A DNA stretch of 64,000 nt from Andrena cerasifolii (lineage: Eukaryota > Arthropoda > Insecta > Hymenoptera > Andrenidae), in contig NC_135120.1 in assembly GCF_050908995.1 (NCBI RefSeq), positions 21,093,433 through 21,157,432 of the forward strand, given 5' to 3'. Below the pieces are notes generated by a model, which saw nothing but the letters and a program-made list of their open reading frames with translations, was not told the DNA's origin and searched no databases. Shown one piece after another: positions 1-11,629 of the stretch (the first letter of the stretch is position 1; every line of letters begins with the position of its first letter). The translations under genes and the position numbers were made by a program.

Positions 1-1734
1 GCCTAATCGTTCAACGGGCTCTGCGCGGCGCACACTCCGCGCCGTCTTCCCGACAAACAGGCCCCTCTGTATGTGTCGCTCGAGTGGTCTGTTGCCTCTC
101 CGACAGCATGTGTCGCATGTAGAACAGATTAAAAACCCACGGTGCCCTGATCTTTTTCTCCGGGCTCCAGAGCACGTGATCGGAGGGCCGACGAAACGCA
201 GATGTTCGCCAGATCGGCCAGATGAATTGGCGCGTAGAGCGTAAAAATACCATCGGAATTTTGGAGCATTGATTCGAGGGGTTTTTGTTACCTCGCGGAG
301 GTGAATGCTTCAAAGCATTGTCGCTTACGAGCGTTGACGAAATGAATCATAGCGCGTTTGCTCCGGAGTAGCTTGAAGTCACGTTGCCACGCGCCCGATA
401 CGCGGCGCGGAAATCTGCGGGAACATTCTGCGCGCTGCAATATGCGAAAGCACAATTTAAAAAAGTGCACCGCGCTACGTGGGAAAATGTGGCGTAGTAC
501 ATAAGATAATAGAGATATCTTGCTAATAGCGCCTGTCTGCTTTTCCAACAGGCACACCGCATTCGTTTTCAATCAAACGGAGACATTCCCCCCTGACGAA
601 AGATATTGGCTGTCGCCGGCTATAACACTGCGTACACGTGAATGACGAAGCAATACGTAATGCGTAATTACGGTATACATATCAGGAACTGCACAGAGGC
701 TCGCGATACGATTTAAACGAATCCTACAAGTCGTTATCGATTTGCAACCAGTAATTTCATTTTACTAGAGCGGTCGATCATACCCCGTACAGCGTTAGAC
801 GACTGCTCCCTGTCCACGGAACCCAATGTCAAGGTTTACGGCCAGTAATCGATTACACATTTACTCCACTTGATCAACTTAATTACAGTCCGAAGAGAGT
901 CTGTTAGGCTTTAATGGCCGCACTTCCAGTCGTGCATGTGTTAACATTAAACGCGTTTCGACGTACTGAGAGGGTTATCGAAGCAGATGCATAGCATTAA
1001 TTTCTGTTCAAATTCCTTCAGTAGAGTAAATGATTAGTTTGAATTGCTATTGACATTTACTACTGCGATCATCGTAAGCGGGATGGAGTCAACGCTTGAA
1101 ACTTTGTAACCAACGGCACAGCCAGTTGATGGTATCCTGGACCGCATCCTCTGAACGTGATTGACAAAGCAGCAAGTTAAAAAAATTTATTGATTCGTCG
1201 CGAGTGAATCGTGCGAGGAGAGACGTCACAGATGGAACCAGACCCGAGGCGCGGAACGAATGTCGCGCTGAAAGAAACCGCCGCCAGAAGAAGCGGGGAA
1301 TAGAGGAAATAAGAGGAGCGATGAGAACGTTGATAATTAATTCGACGTAAGCGTGTAATTGCAACGTGGGCCTCGAAAGAAACCGGGGGATTGGAACCGG
1401 ATGGTTTCATCCGAACGAGCCGTTCCGTTTCTATAACGACTTCTGGATCAACGCCTTCTTCAAAGCTGACCTTCGATGGATGGACAAAAAGCATGGATGA
1501 GGAAAGAAACATATCGATTTGAAGCGCTGGGAGCGAATAACTGTGTTCAGCTGTGACGATGATAGATCATGCAGAAGCAATAACGGCACAAACGCTGTAA
1601 GAAAAATATGAAGTCGATACGCCTGTAAGAAAACCCGAGAATGAAATAGAACGAAAATGTATGATGAAGGAAAGGAGGCTTTTATCTTTTAGTCTCTAGC
1701 TTACTATCAGAATCTACGATCAAATACTACACCA
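1..1734. other. Non-coding stretch, no gene recognised
   Basis: Mixed-composition DNA. Open frames on both strands are about 110 codons or shorter and show no domain, signal peptide or repeat that I recognise. If the LONRF exon at 27130-27700 has its next exon outside the window, this stretch is part of that gene's first intron. No RNA gene or clear repeat was seen. Confidence 0.5.
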
Positions 1735-2690
1735 AGTAGGGGAAACCGGGGCAAAGTGGGACGAAAAATGTTTGAAGTCGAATAAAATGTTTCCCTTTCA
1801 ATAGAAATGTGTGAAAATAGATTTATAATATAATTTGAACATTACTATTGATAAATGACGAATATCAATGCTTAAAATAAACTTAAAGTATATTAAAATT
1901 TAACTTGAAAAGAAAATGCAAAATCGACCACTTTACCCCACAAATGAGCTACTCTCTGGGGTAAAGTGAGCAGAAATAAAATACGTGTTTTAACGAAGGA
2001 TATAATTATAAAATCAACTTTATTAGAATTTTTAAACTATTTAAACTATTTTTTTTAAAATATATTTCATTAATTCAAGCTTAATGTTAATAATTTGTAC
2101 TTTGTAACTTTGTACTTTGTGTTACTAACCCAAACTCATTTTCTTCTGAAAATGTGTTTTTAAAGGAACTTTGTTTACATGAACAGTCTGGCATATTATA
2201 AATAAAACAAATACATACATAATTTTTAATAAAATACGTACTTATAATATCTAAATAAGTTTAGATACCACTCGCGCATCTTTTCTTTGCAGCTCAGTTT
2301 ACCCCGGTCACTTTGCCCCGAATGTGTACTCAGTGGAAAATTAATTATTTAATAATGTTAGGATTAATGTTTTCTCAAACGCGTGTACACGTATGTTTAT
2401 AAGCTTGTTATAAACACGCAGAAAAAAAATGGTGTCAAAATAACACATTTAAGACTCGTTTATCCAAAAAGCTAAATTGAAAAAAAAAACCAATTGGAAG
2501 TCTCTAAAACTTCATTTTTAATTTTTTAAATGAATTTCCATTTGTCGATACCTGAATGTGCATAATTATCATTGTCGTATTACATACATTTATCACGTCA
2601 CCAAAATTTGTAAATATATTCTATTGTTAAAGAATAAATTAAGGAAGCTCATTTTACCCCGGGGTTCACTTTGCCCCGGTCTCCCCTACT
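1735..2690. mobile_element. TIR element with GGGGARACCGGGGCAAAGTG ends, TA target site
   Basis: The ends form a 24-bp inverted repeat (1735-1758 and 2667-2690) with one mismatch. A TA dinucleotide lies at 1737-1738 and 2687-2688, so the element proper is probably 1739-2686 with a TA target duplication, as in Tc1/mariner-like elements. The interior is AT-rich and has no transposase frame, so this is a non-autonomous derivative. The terminal word recurs internally: an inverted pair around 1930-1970 (CTTTACCCC and GGGGTAAAG) and again near 2297-2320. Superfamily assignment is inference from the TA site only. Confidence 0.75.
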
Positions 2691-4675
2691 CCGATACCTA
2701 CTATGTACATTCGTACTCTTAGTTGTTTTGCGAAGGAAATCAGTCAAAAAGTGGATTTAACCTTTGCGCTTGGCTAGGCTGCTCGTTATAGCAGCAAAGC
2801 TATCTTTCGCGGAGTCTTATCTTAACTTCAACAGTGTTGTTCAAAGTGCACGCTGAGGAACCCACCGTTTGGCGTTCCGCGATCCGACGAGGGCAGAAAG
2901 AAATGGCCGCGAAGTGGCCAAATGTGAGAGGCGTGAGAAAGAGATAAAGGTCGATCTCGAGGAACGAGCTAACGGGCCGCTGTACCTCGGCTAGCGAGCA
3001 ACAGCAGTACCAGCAACGACAGCGCGGCGATGAAGTACGCGGCCGGGTGACCGACCTTTACGTAACGCTTGGCTGTTTGCGCCGGAACGGCTGACGTCCA
3101 TTCGATCCAACGGCGATGCGTCGCCCGATGCAGCTGCACCAACGTGTCGAGAGACGACGCGAAGACGGTCCTCGCCGTGCGTCGTCTTCCCGACGTCCCT
3201 CTGCTGTTCACCGTCTGCGCGTGCATTGCTCCTCGACTACCTGCGACTTCCATGCTACCTCCACTCACCGCGCGCTCCAAAGCTAACGGAAGGATGCCTT
3301 TTCTTCCATACTATCGACTTGCTCGCAATGTTTACACATGCAGGATGTTCCATAAACGTGGCCCGAAAATGGAAGCTTCTCATAGAACAGGAGGAATAAC
3401 AATGGTGAAGCTCTGCTGAGTTCCTTGGAACACCCCGTCGCGGGGATCACACGACTGCACATGGGACATGGTCCAAGTAGCAAACGTTGGATACATTCGT
3501 AGGAAGCTGGCAGCGATACAGAAGCCGTGCTTCCGGGACGCGTTAGCCTTGTTCTACGCGGTAGCAGTGGAATCCTTGTTCCTTCCGAGAAACTGGAAAA
3601 TGTAATTACAACTCCGGTGAACCGTGACCAAAGTGCCACGTCGCTGAGTCGCCCGGCTACACCGCGGAAGCTGCAATTCCTCGGCCACGCTGGTTCCACC
3701 GAAGCGCCGTGCTAGGTATCAACAGCGTGTAGCGCAGATACCTGTGTTCCGTCGTTCGATTCTGGCAACGATCAATAATGCTCCACGTGTCGGCCAGCGG
3801 AACTTGCGCCGGGACCAGCAGCGTCCCTTGACACGCCACTTGCCAAACTATTCTCGCGTATTTCTTCCCGTGCTCGTCGGTTTGCATCATCCTTGGAAAT
3901 CGAGCGTCGTAAGCGGTCTTCTGCGTGCACGAACCACCCCGCCCGCGATCGGGCCAGCCTCTTGGCCAATTTGCCGACCGCCCGACGCTTCCTGCTCCAC
4001 AGCACGCTTTCGCGGGAAACCGACCACGGGCCAAAATAATTGGCGACGCTCAAGGCGTCGCCTCGCGTCGCCTCGTGCCCTTACGCAATGGGGCAGACGT
4101 TGCACTTGTTTGAAACGGAGAACGAGAGATCGCGCTTTTGTAATCTCGGGGCTCGATTTCTAGTTGAATTTCCTTTGGGGATTTTCCAGTATCCCTACGT
4201 GGAGGATCATTTCGTTAGTGAATGCGAAGGAATGTTGCGCTGGTGGGAGTGAATAATTTTTGCAATTTTCTTCATTGAAGAATTTTGAGAATACACGTGG
4301 ATAATTATGTGGGGACTCTTGAAGTTTGGGCGGATGTGCGGTGGTTTCAACGTGCGCGTACTTGGCTTACAAATTTAATCGAAACGTACAGGCAACCAAA
4401 GAAGATGCGTAGAAAGTCGGGACGACTGCGGCAAGGAGTATAGCCGTGCGATTCCTCGAACCAGAGCGCGGAAATCATTGTTTATCGCCAGCTGACACGT
4501 TTCGCCAACGTGTCGTGCTCATTGTAAACGGTAAGATTATGTAACGACACTTTACAGGTATAATAAGCGATACGTTGGCTGGCCACGATTGGACGCCTTC
4601 TCATCGTTTTGCAAATTGAATCCCATTTCGTGGCATTACGTTTGCTGCTGAAAGCGCCCGGGAACTTGTGTAATC
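2691..4675. other. Non-coding stretch with two TTAYRTAA sites
   Basis: CpG-rich from about 2880 to 4110, then AT-richer. Overlapping frames at 3069-4163 on both strands are typical of GC-rich non-coding DNA and look like no family I know. TTACGTAA lies at 3058-3065 and TTATGTAA at 4537-4544. The related word TTACGCAA is at 4081-4088. Confidence 0.45.
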
Positions 4676-5205
4676 ATAAAAACATATATAAAAAAAATTA
4701 TGTTAAACAATTTTATTAAAAATGCAGTGAGAATTAAATTAAAATGCACTGAAAACTAAATTAAAATGCACTAAAAAATAATTCTTTTCTTGTACTTCAA
4801 TTTTGATGGTGTTAATATCACTTTAAATAAAATCGTGGGGCACGATATTTCATAACAGGATATGAATCACCTTAATACAGAAGCAAACATCGAAATGAAT
4901 TTGTTAGAAAGTTTTCATTCGCATTAATGAAACAAAATTTTTTAATTGCGGGATACAGATTGTAATGTGACTTAAAATTGACAAACTGTAGTTGATGATG
5001 TTCCACTTGCCAAGCGATACTTCAACTTCTGGTTGCACATGGTGCCCCACGATTTTATTTAAAGTGATATTAACACCATCAAAATTGAAGTACAAGAAAA
5101 GAATTATTTTTTAGTTTTTAGTGCATTTTAATTTAGTTTTTACTACATTTTTAATAAAATCGTTTAACATAAAATTGTTTTTATATATTTTTTATTTTCT
5201 AGTTT
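4676..5205. repeat. Long AT-rich inverted repeat, MITE-like
   Basis: The left arm (about 4676-4842) is matched in reverse complement by the right arm (about 5043-5205). The arms are about 165 bp each, with a spacer of about 200 bp. Both inner ends carry GTGGGGCAC / GTGCCCCAC. Within the left arm the phrase AAATTAAAATGCACT is repeated. No target duplication is obvious and no transposase is present. The frames at 4904-5095 and 5121-5321 fall inside or across the arms and are not genes. Confidence 0.8.
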
Positions 5206-5700
5206 TTAGTGTTTGTGGATTTGCATTTCACAGCTCAGGCTTCTTTACAAATATCTTTTATTGCTGTATACAATTTAACAGTTTGCTTAAACGTTGTAGC
5301 GCTACAGTCACTAAAAAATAATTCTTTTCTTGTATTACAATTTCGATGGTGATATACTACGAACACCTGCAAAGTTTTAGTTTTACTATTCATACATACG
5401 TGACGGATCATTTCTCGATAAATTGTGTATTTTCGGTAATCGCGATGCGACTGGTGTCCCCAACTTTTTGTCGTTTTCGTAAAGAACGCGAGTGGCTCAT
5501 TTCAAGTCGTTTAGATTTGTGGTTATGGGTTATATTTATTGATGATTGGGTAATTTTTTCACCCGCTCGGGGTTAATTTTTTTTTTAAATATTGTATTGT
5601 CATCCAAACTACGCACGCCTGCAAAGTTTCAAGACAATTGGATAGTTGGAAGCGGGTTAAATTTGAGTTGCCAGATTTGAACCATAATATGCGTAATATA
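5206..5700. repeat. Partial third copy of the inverted-repeat arm, plus repeat-like AT-rich DNA
   Basis: Bases 5308-5352 repeat the inner part of the 4676-4842 arm in the same orientation (CTAAAAAATAATTCTTTTCT, then a diverged GATGGTG). Downstream, the phrase CCTGCAAAGTTT occurs at about 5369 and again at about 5620 in similar contexts, which suggests an old duplicated or mobile sequence. No coding potential was recognised. Confidence 0.5.
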
Positions 5701-7387
5701 TAATATCATCGAAAATTAACAACAGCCGTGTTCCTACTTCTCTAGCAACGTTCGTACATAACTTTTGTTACCTGTACTCTGCTTTCCATTTCTACTTTCT
5801 ATGCATGCAAGTAGATCTCTCAGCTGCAACAAATAATATCCTTTCTACCTCATATTTCTTACACCTCTAATAATAATATAACGCCAATTCTAAGGTACAA
5901 AAACAACTAAGTAGGAACGGAACAATTCCTCCTTCCATCTACTCCAACATGTTTAAAAAAATCGCCACGCTACAAATAACTTCTTCGACGAAGCCTGTGC
6001 ACAAGAAATTGACAGTCGACTGAAATATTCCTGCTGATTTAATTTCAACTTATCCCCAGTGACTTGCCAAAAAAGAGTCTTCCCCATTTCCCAAGGAATT
6101 CTAAGCGACCGCTCTGAAACTTTCACAGGCTTTCCCGACTGTCCCCGAATCACCATTGAAGTCGTTGTTTTCACGCGCGTTAGAAGGAAAAGGAACAGAG
6201 GCAGCTTTCACCGAGGCAGGAAAGCAAGGATCGCCGTTGGCCGCGGCCTCTCCGCTTCGCTATGCACAGACACACTGCCATTTTTCACGGTCAAGTGCCG
6301 CCCCGCTGATGCTTTCGTTCGATCGAGTTTCCTGGCTGTCTCTGACCTACTCTCTCGGCCTCCTTGACGGCAGCCACTTCAGCTGCAGTGTTCTCCACTT
6401 CTCGGAAGCAATCGACGTGCGCGATACCCGGCTGAAGGGGAAAATGTAAATGCAATAACCCCTCGGCCCCGGCCCTTTTCCAACCGGGCGAACTTTCGGC
6501 GAAACGGACCTCGGGCTGGCGGAGCACACGTGGATGTCGCGCAATCGAAACGTAACTGTAGCTTACGAGACGGAATCGACAGTTGGATGCGACTTGCGGA
6601 ATAATCGCGATGTCGCTTTGAAGTCACGTAATTCCTTCGAAGCACGGATTATGTAGGTACTTCCTATAGGTAATGACTTCCTGAAGCATGGACATTTAAC
6701 GGTGGTTGAAGCTTCGTGCTTCGACGAATTAAGTAGATGAAAGCTTAGATTTATCGACCGAAAGTTTGTCCAACTAAAGGTGTGACTAATAGGAAGTTAA
6801 ACATTTTCATATATTCCCTTCTGATTGTAAAAAGTATTTGACAGTTGTCTGTGGATGGATGATTTTAATTTACTACTTTTTTTCAGCATGAGTTTCCATC
6901 ACATCGATTCCGCAACCATTCATAATTCCCCCACTTTCCGAAGCACCTAATCCCCGATTCTCCTCCAAAAATGCACAGTGAGTTCTCGTCGAATGGCTGT
7001 TGCAACCCATCGTTCGCTAATCACCCTCCAATTGGCAATTTGCTAACTGCACTCCGAAAGTGGCTCGCCGAGGAAAGCTATCAACGACGGCTGTCAGAAA
7101 CTCGTGGGACCAGCTAGACACCAAACGGTTACCAGCAGACCATCGACCAAGCCCGCATCAAGAATACCTCTCTTCCGGCAGAGTAACTAATCGCAAACGA
7201 ACACGGCCAATAACAAACCAGTTATAGTAGGCCTTCAATGAAATCATCCGACTCCTAGTGAATCAGAAGTAGACTTCCTAACTCCTATCCACGTTTCCCC
7301 AAGTAGGTACATACGTCGCTCGGCATCAACGGATGAAACGCAGCCTGATTTCAGACCAACGTAACAGAAGCAGGATTCTACTGTACC
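5701..7387. other. Non-coding stretch, no gene recognised
   Basis: Frames on both strands at 5953-6645 overlap heavily in a GC-richer patch and have no recognisable domain. GTAGGTAC occurs at 6653-6660 and 7303-7310. No transposon ends or RNA gene were seen. Confidence 0.45.
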
Positions 7388-7738
7388 AGAAGCAACAGTA
7401 AGTCGACGCTAAAGTTGCTCAGAAAGCCGAACTATTTCTGACGCTTTCAAGCTAATACTCAAATCATAGTCAAGCCCCTGAATACCCTGAAAAGCAACAC
7501 CGTCCCAGAAGCAACAGTAAGTCGACGCTAAAGTTGCTCAGAAAGCCGAACTATTTCTGATGCCGTCAAGTTAATACTCAAATCATAGTCAAGCCCCTGA
7601 ATACCCTGAAAAGCAACACCGTCCCAGAAGCAACAGTAAGTCGACGCTAAAGTTGCTCAGAATGCCGAATTATTTCTGACGCTTTCAAGCTAATACTCAA
7701 ATCATATTCAAGCCGCTGAATACCCTGAAAAGCAACAG
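7388..7738. repeat. Tandem repeat, 119-bp unit, about three copies
   Basis: Units start at 7388, 7507 and 7626 with AGAAGCAACAGTAAGTCGAC, giving an exact 119-bp period. The third copy ends near 7738. The copies differ by only a few substitutions, for example ACGCTTTCAAGC versus TGCCGTCAAGT in the middle copy. This is minisatellite-scale repetition. There is no open frame through it, and unit length and spacing do not fit a CRISPR array. Confidence 0.9.
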
Positions 7739-7961
7739 CATCGAATAGAAAGAAGGTGCACAAACGTTTCCACGATCGATCGATCCGATCCGTTCACCGC
7801 CGATCGACAAACAATATCCTCCTCCACTCTTCTTGCCCCACGACCACCCAGCCTCGCGGGACGCGCGTACTCCGCCACGTATTCGTCTCTCTAAGATCAA
7901 ACCGATTAATTTCGTTCGGCCGTCGTCGAGCACTGGCCACGTTTATGCGTAGCGCTCGTCC

Positions 7962-7986
7962 TTACATAACGCTTTTTATTATGTAA
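7962..7986. promoter_or_regulatory. Paired TTAYRTAA sites
   Basis: TTACATAA (7962-7969) and TTATGTAA (7979-7986) are reverse complements of each other, 17 bp start to start. The word matches the known consensus of PAR/E4BP4-type bZIP proteins. Occupancy and function are inference. Confidence 0.35.
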
Positions 7987-10290
7987 TTGACCGAAACGTC
8001 GACCCTGCGCGCCTGCGTACCGCTGGGCGAAAGTGTCGCGCACGCAGACACAACCTGACGAAATCCCCGCGTTTTCCAGCCGATCGATCCGCGACGCCTC
8101 GGCTGTTTTCCGCCGCGGCGGAGGGGGAGGAAGCCAGGTGAAAACTCGAGCTGCCATCGAGGTGGCCCGTACAGAAAACTGCCTCGCGCGGGCACGGCTC
8201 GCGTCGCGGCAGTTTTCATCGACGCACGCGAGGAACGCGCGGCGTGTACCGGGCGTACCTACGAGCGGTGCTCCTCGTTAGATAATATAACGATGGCCGA
8301 GGCAGCTACGGCCGGGGCTCTAGTGTCAACGTAACCATTTATATAAATCTATCGTTACGTAATCGGCCGGCCGATCTCTACAACCGAATAGATTCGGCCC
8401 GTGCTCCGCCGTTACGCGACGCGGATGCGCGCTGCCACGCCACGTGGTGGCTTCTGCTTTCTTTGTTGATCTCACGAGCCTCCGCGCGGGCCAAAATCTG
8501 GTATCTCCTATACCAGGTGTGCGCGATGCTTTTCGAGCAACTTTGCCGTTGCATTCGTTCGTGTGCGTTTGTTTAGAAAAACAGTTTCGTCGTGCTCCAG
8601 CTGTCACACGCAGGCGGCTGAGGTAGCTCCTGTAGCTTCCAATCAGACTTCAGTTTATAATTCGTGCAGGCGATTAATAGCAAGTAGCTACATGTTGATA
8701 ATATTACGCGAGTTCCGAAGGAATTCATTACGCTCTATGGTCATCGTAGCTAGTTACAGCAACACCAATTGTTCCGCTCTGTATTCTTGCAAAGATACGC
8801 TAACAGTTAGCGAGCCATCATTGTTATTGGACGGTGATTAATGATCGAACATCGGCCGTTCGCGAAATCGACCTCCAATTATGCGCGCCGTCTGCAAAGA
8901 CCGAGGCGTTACGAAACAGGGCGGTGGTCGATAACCGCGCTATCACTTGCTCCGAATATCGCGCTCGGTCCAGAAAGCGCGCGATTTTTCTCTGGCGACC
9001 GGTTACAGGTGTTCACTACAGCCCGCCGGGAACTTGGCAACAAGTTGAGAAGCTTGCTGCGTGCGTGGAACGGTTTAATCTTGTCAACTCCGGATTTAAC
9101 ATGGAAACGGATAGGCCGCGATCGCGTATCGCGCGTAAACGAGGGAGCCCGGGTCTGCTGGAGATCCTCAGACGCCGGCCCCTCGCACACGTTGCTGGCC
9201 GGAACACCAGCGAGCGGCTGAGCAATGAGAATCTTAAGGGCTGGCGACGAGGCGTCGAGGGCAATCGCGGGAAACGAGGCTCTGCTCGAAACGGGAACGT
9301 CGGTGTTGAGTCTTTCGCCATTTCGGAGCAGAGATTCGCGCGTAAATTTTTCGCTCTGGCCGGCTGCCAGAGCCCCCTCCGCGGAATTTATGTAGATTTT
9401 TCTCTTGGACCGTGACGTAACCACCTCGAGTTTATCATTCGAGTATCTGCTCCACGATCGCAATCGCGAGGCTTCGGGGAACGTCCGTAGCTTCGTCCAC
9501 CAGAAGACTCGTCCGAACGCATAAATAGTTGCCGCACCAACGATAAATAACGTTCGCGAATATATCCGACCAATTACAAATTAATCCCGACGACCTCATA
9601 ACGTGGAAATAGATACCGCGCGAGCGGGAATTTACGAGAATAAGTATCAACGAACAAATCCGGGGGAGTCCGCTTGGCACGCTTGTTGATACCATAATGC
9701 ACATGGTATTCGTATGCTGAAATCTTGAGGTCTCGAATAAAAATTTCTGCGTTCATCCTCGAGCGGAGATCCTATCCGCGGAAAGCATTTGACGGCATGG
9801 AGAAGTCATATATACGTTGCATCCACTGCAATTACTACTACACCACCTCTTTGGAGTGTCCGAAACTAGCCGCCTCTTTTGACGAACAAAGATATTCCCG
9901 CGCCGCCTGCGCTTCGCATACTAGTCGATTCTATAGTCGTGGTAAAATCAGCTAACCACTTAGGAGCACTGGAGCACTATCCCCGCGGTGCTGTTTAGCT
10001 ACACGCATCACCCCGCCCATTGAATCGCATTTGAATGGAGTAAAGCTGCAAGGATTCTCAGGGGAGAAAGCAATCTTGAACAGCCACTCGATTGTATCTC
10101 GACCATGCCTCATCGCGAGTACTATCGACCTACTTCATACTCGCGACTCCGTTCTGTAAAAAGAAACACTCGTGTGCAGTAAGCGTCGCTGCTAAATATC
10201 GAGGGGGGAACGGTCCGATGGAACAATTTTTCTTGTCGCCGATACGCTCGCGTTGCGTAACACGCGTATCAAGAAACGCAAGGTGTTATA

Positions 10291-10327
10291 ACGGAGAGAG
10301 GGAGAGGGAGAGAGAGTGGGGAGGGGG
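10291..10327. repeat. GA-rich microsatellite
   Basis: An imperfect GA/GGGA run of about 37 bp, reading GAGAGAGGGAGAGGGAGAGA and on into GTGGGGAGGGGG. GA tracts of this kind are known binding sites for GAGA-factor-like proteins in insects, but no gene start is recognised beside it. Confidence 0.8.
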
Positions 10328-11473
10328 AAAGGACGCTTTATCAGACTCAGCGAACGAACGATCGGAAACGTGGTTCCGGTTTCAGCACGCAGATACGTAA
10401 ACGCGACCGCGATATTCCTTTCCGCTCGATACGACGATAAAGGGGGAGCTGTTATCCGGGATCGGATGCTGGTGGGCGACGGAGCACACGCCCCCGAAGT
10501 GCCCAGCGCTGCCAGAAACTCTCCTCCTCGTTCTGCTCTTGTTGCACCGCGAAACTTTCATCGTACTGTCGATGCGCGCTCCGATCCCGCGCGGCGTTAT
10601 CGCGCCGTTATGAAACGACGTGTGCAAACGCGCTCGATTATCGGCCGGTTGTTTGCGAGACAGCCGCGGATCGGATCCGGGCAATTCTGTACGCTCCGAA
10701 GGCGGAGACACGCATAAATCGTGGGGCAGGCTCGATGTTGTATAAGAAGAGCCGTTTCTTGGTCACGGTTCAAAAATAGGTCAGAGAGCTACATCCAGAT
10801 ATTGGATTTTATAAAAATGTCGCTACTCCGCGTTCCAGGGCTTATATAAAGTATTTCATTTCGGTGTATGGAAATTAATTGAGCGTTGCGTAACCACGGG
10901 CTGTGAAAGAAAGGCTCGCAGCAGATGGCCAGGCACTTTTAACTGTCTTAATCATATTTGTAAGCCGGCGTTTTTATAGGTACATGAGAGCCGACGAATA
11001 GCTCGGAAATTTGAGACCGATGACAGGTGTAGGTTTGCTTCGAAGCGTGCAGAATTCGTGGGGAATACAAGGAAGGATGAGCGAGCTCTTCTTTCCTTTA
11101 GAGCGCGCTACGGGAAATGCTCGCGTAAATTATTACGACCCGCGACAAGCGTTAAATTTCCATTTGTTCACTCGTAAGCTTCATTACGGTTACGGTATTC
11201 ATTAGCGCAAACACTCAACCTGCAGGCTATTCATGTCACTTTGTGTCAGTAGAGGATGTGTGACTGAACTTCGCCAAGAATTACAAGCCTCATTATCGAA
11301 CTTATACGCTACTCCGGCAGATTACCACAAAATTAAATACTCCAAGATCTTCACTGAACGCTTAATTCCAATAGTACGGGGACGTTCTCAAAATATTGCA
11401 CACTCTGATTGAACGGTTCACCTTCGAATTATCCCCGGGGACTGCAAATAATGCTATCAAACGAGGTCCAGGG

Positions 11474-11629
11474 TTGGAAAACAAGGAAGGCTTAACGATT
11501 CATTAGGGATTCATTACTGATATTGCTGTCACCCCTAGATCGCTGACACGCGTGATCACCAATCTAGGGGAGACAAATGAAGCAGCAATGAACCTGCGAC
11601 GAATCATTAAACCTCCTTTGTTTTCAAAT
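11474..11629. repeat. 156-bp spacerless imperfect palindrome
   Basis: The left arm from about 11474 (TTGGAAAACAAGGAAGG) pairs with the right arm ending about 11629 (CCTCCTTTGTTTTCAA). Inner blocks CCCCTAGAT and ATCTAGGGG pair, and the pairing runs into the ACGCGT at the centre (about 11550) with almost no loop. A transcript would fold into one long hairpin. It may be a MITE or a small-RNA precursor; no target duplication is clear. Confidence 0.8.

Larger units (their letters stand above)
7739..11473. other. CpG-rich non-coding stretch with TTAYRTAA sites
   Basis: A GC-rich patch (about 7750-9420) carries long overlapping frames on both strands (largest 8834-9415 and its antisense 8909-9463). 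They look like composition-driven shadows: no domain, heavy in Arg and Ser. TTAYRTAA sites are at 7962, 7979 and 8355; TTGCGTAA at 10253 and 10886. A TATATAA word at about 10842 is not tied to any gene. Confidence 0.45.

Noticed and set aside
7388..7738. CRISPR-like array
   Set aside because: Three adjoining 119-bp units with no separate spacers; the genome is eukaryotic.
8834..9463. Frames of 193 and 184 codons on opposite strands
   Set aside because: They overlap antisense to each other in CpG-rich DNA, are Arg/Ser-rich and have no recognisable domain. Best explained by composition.
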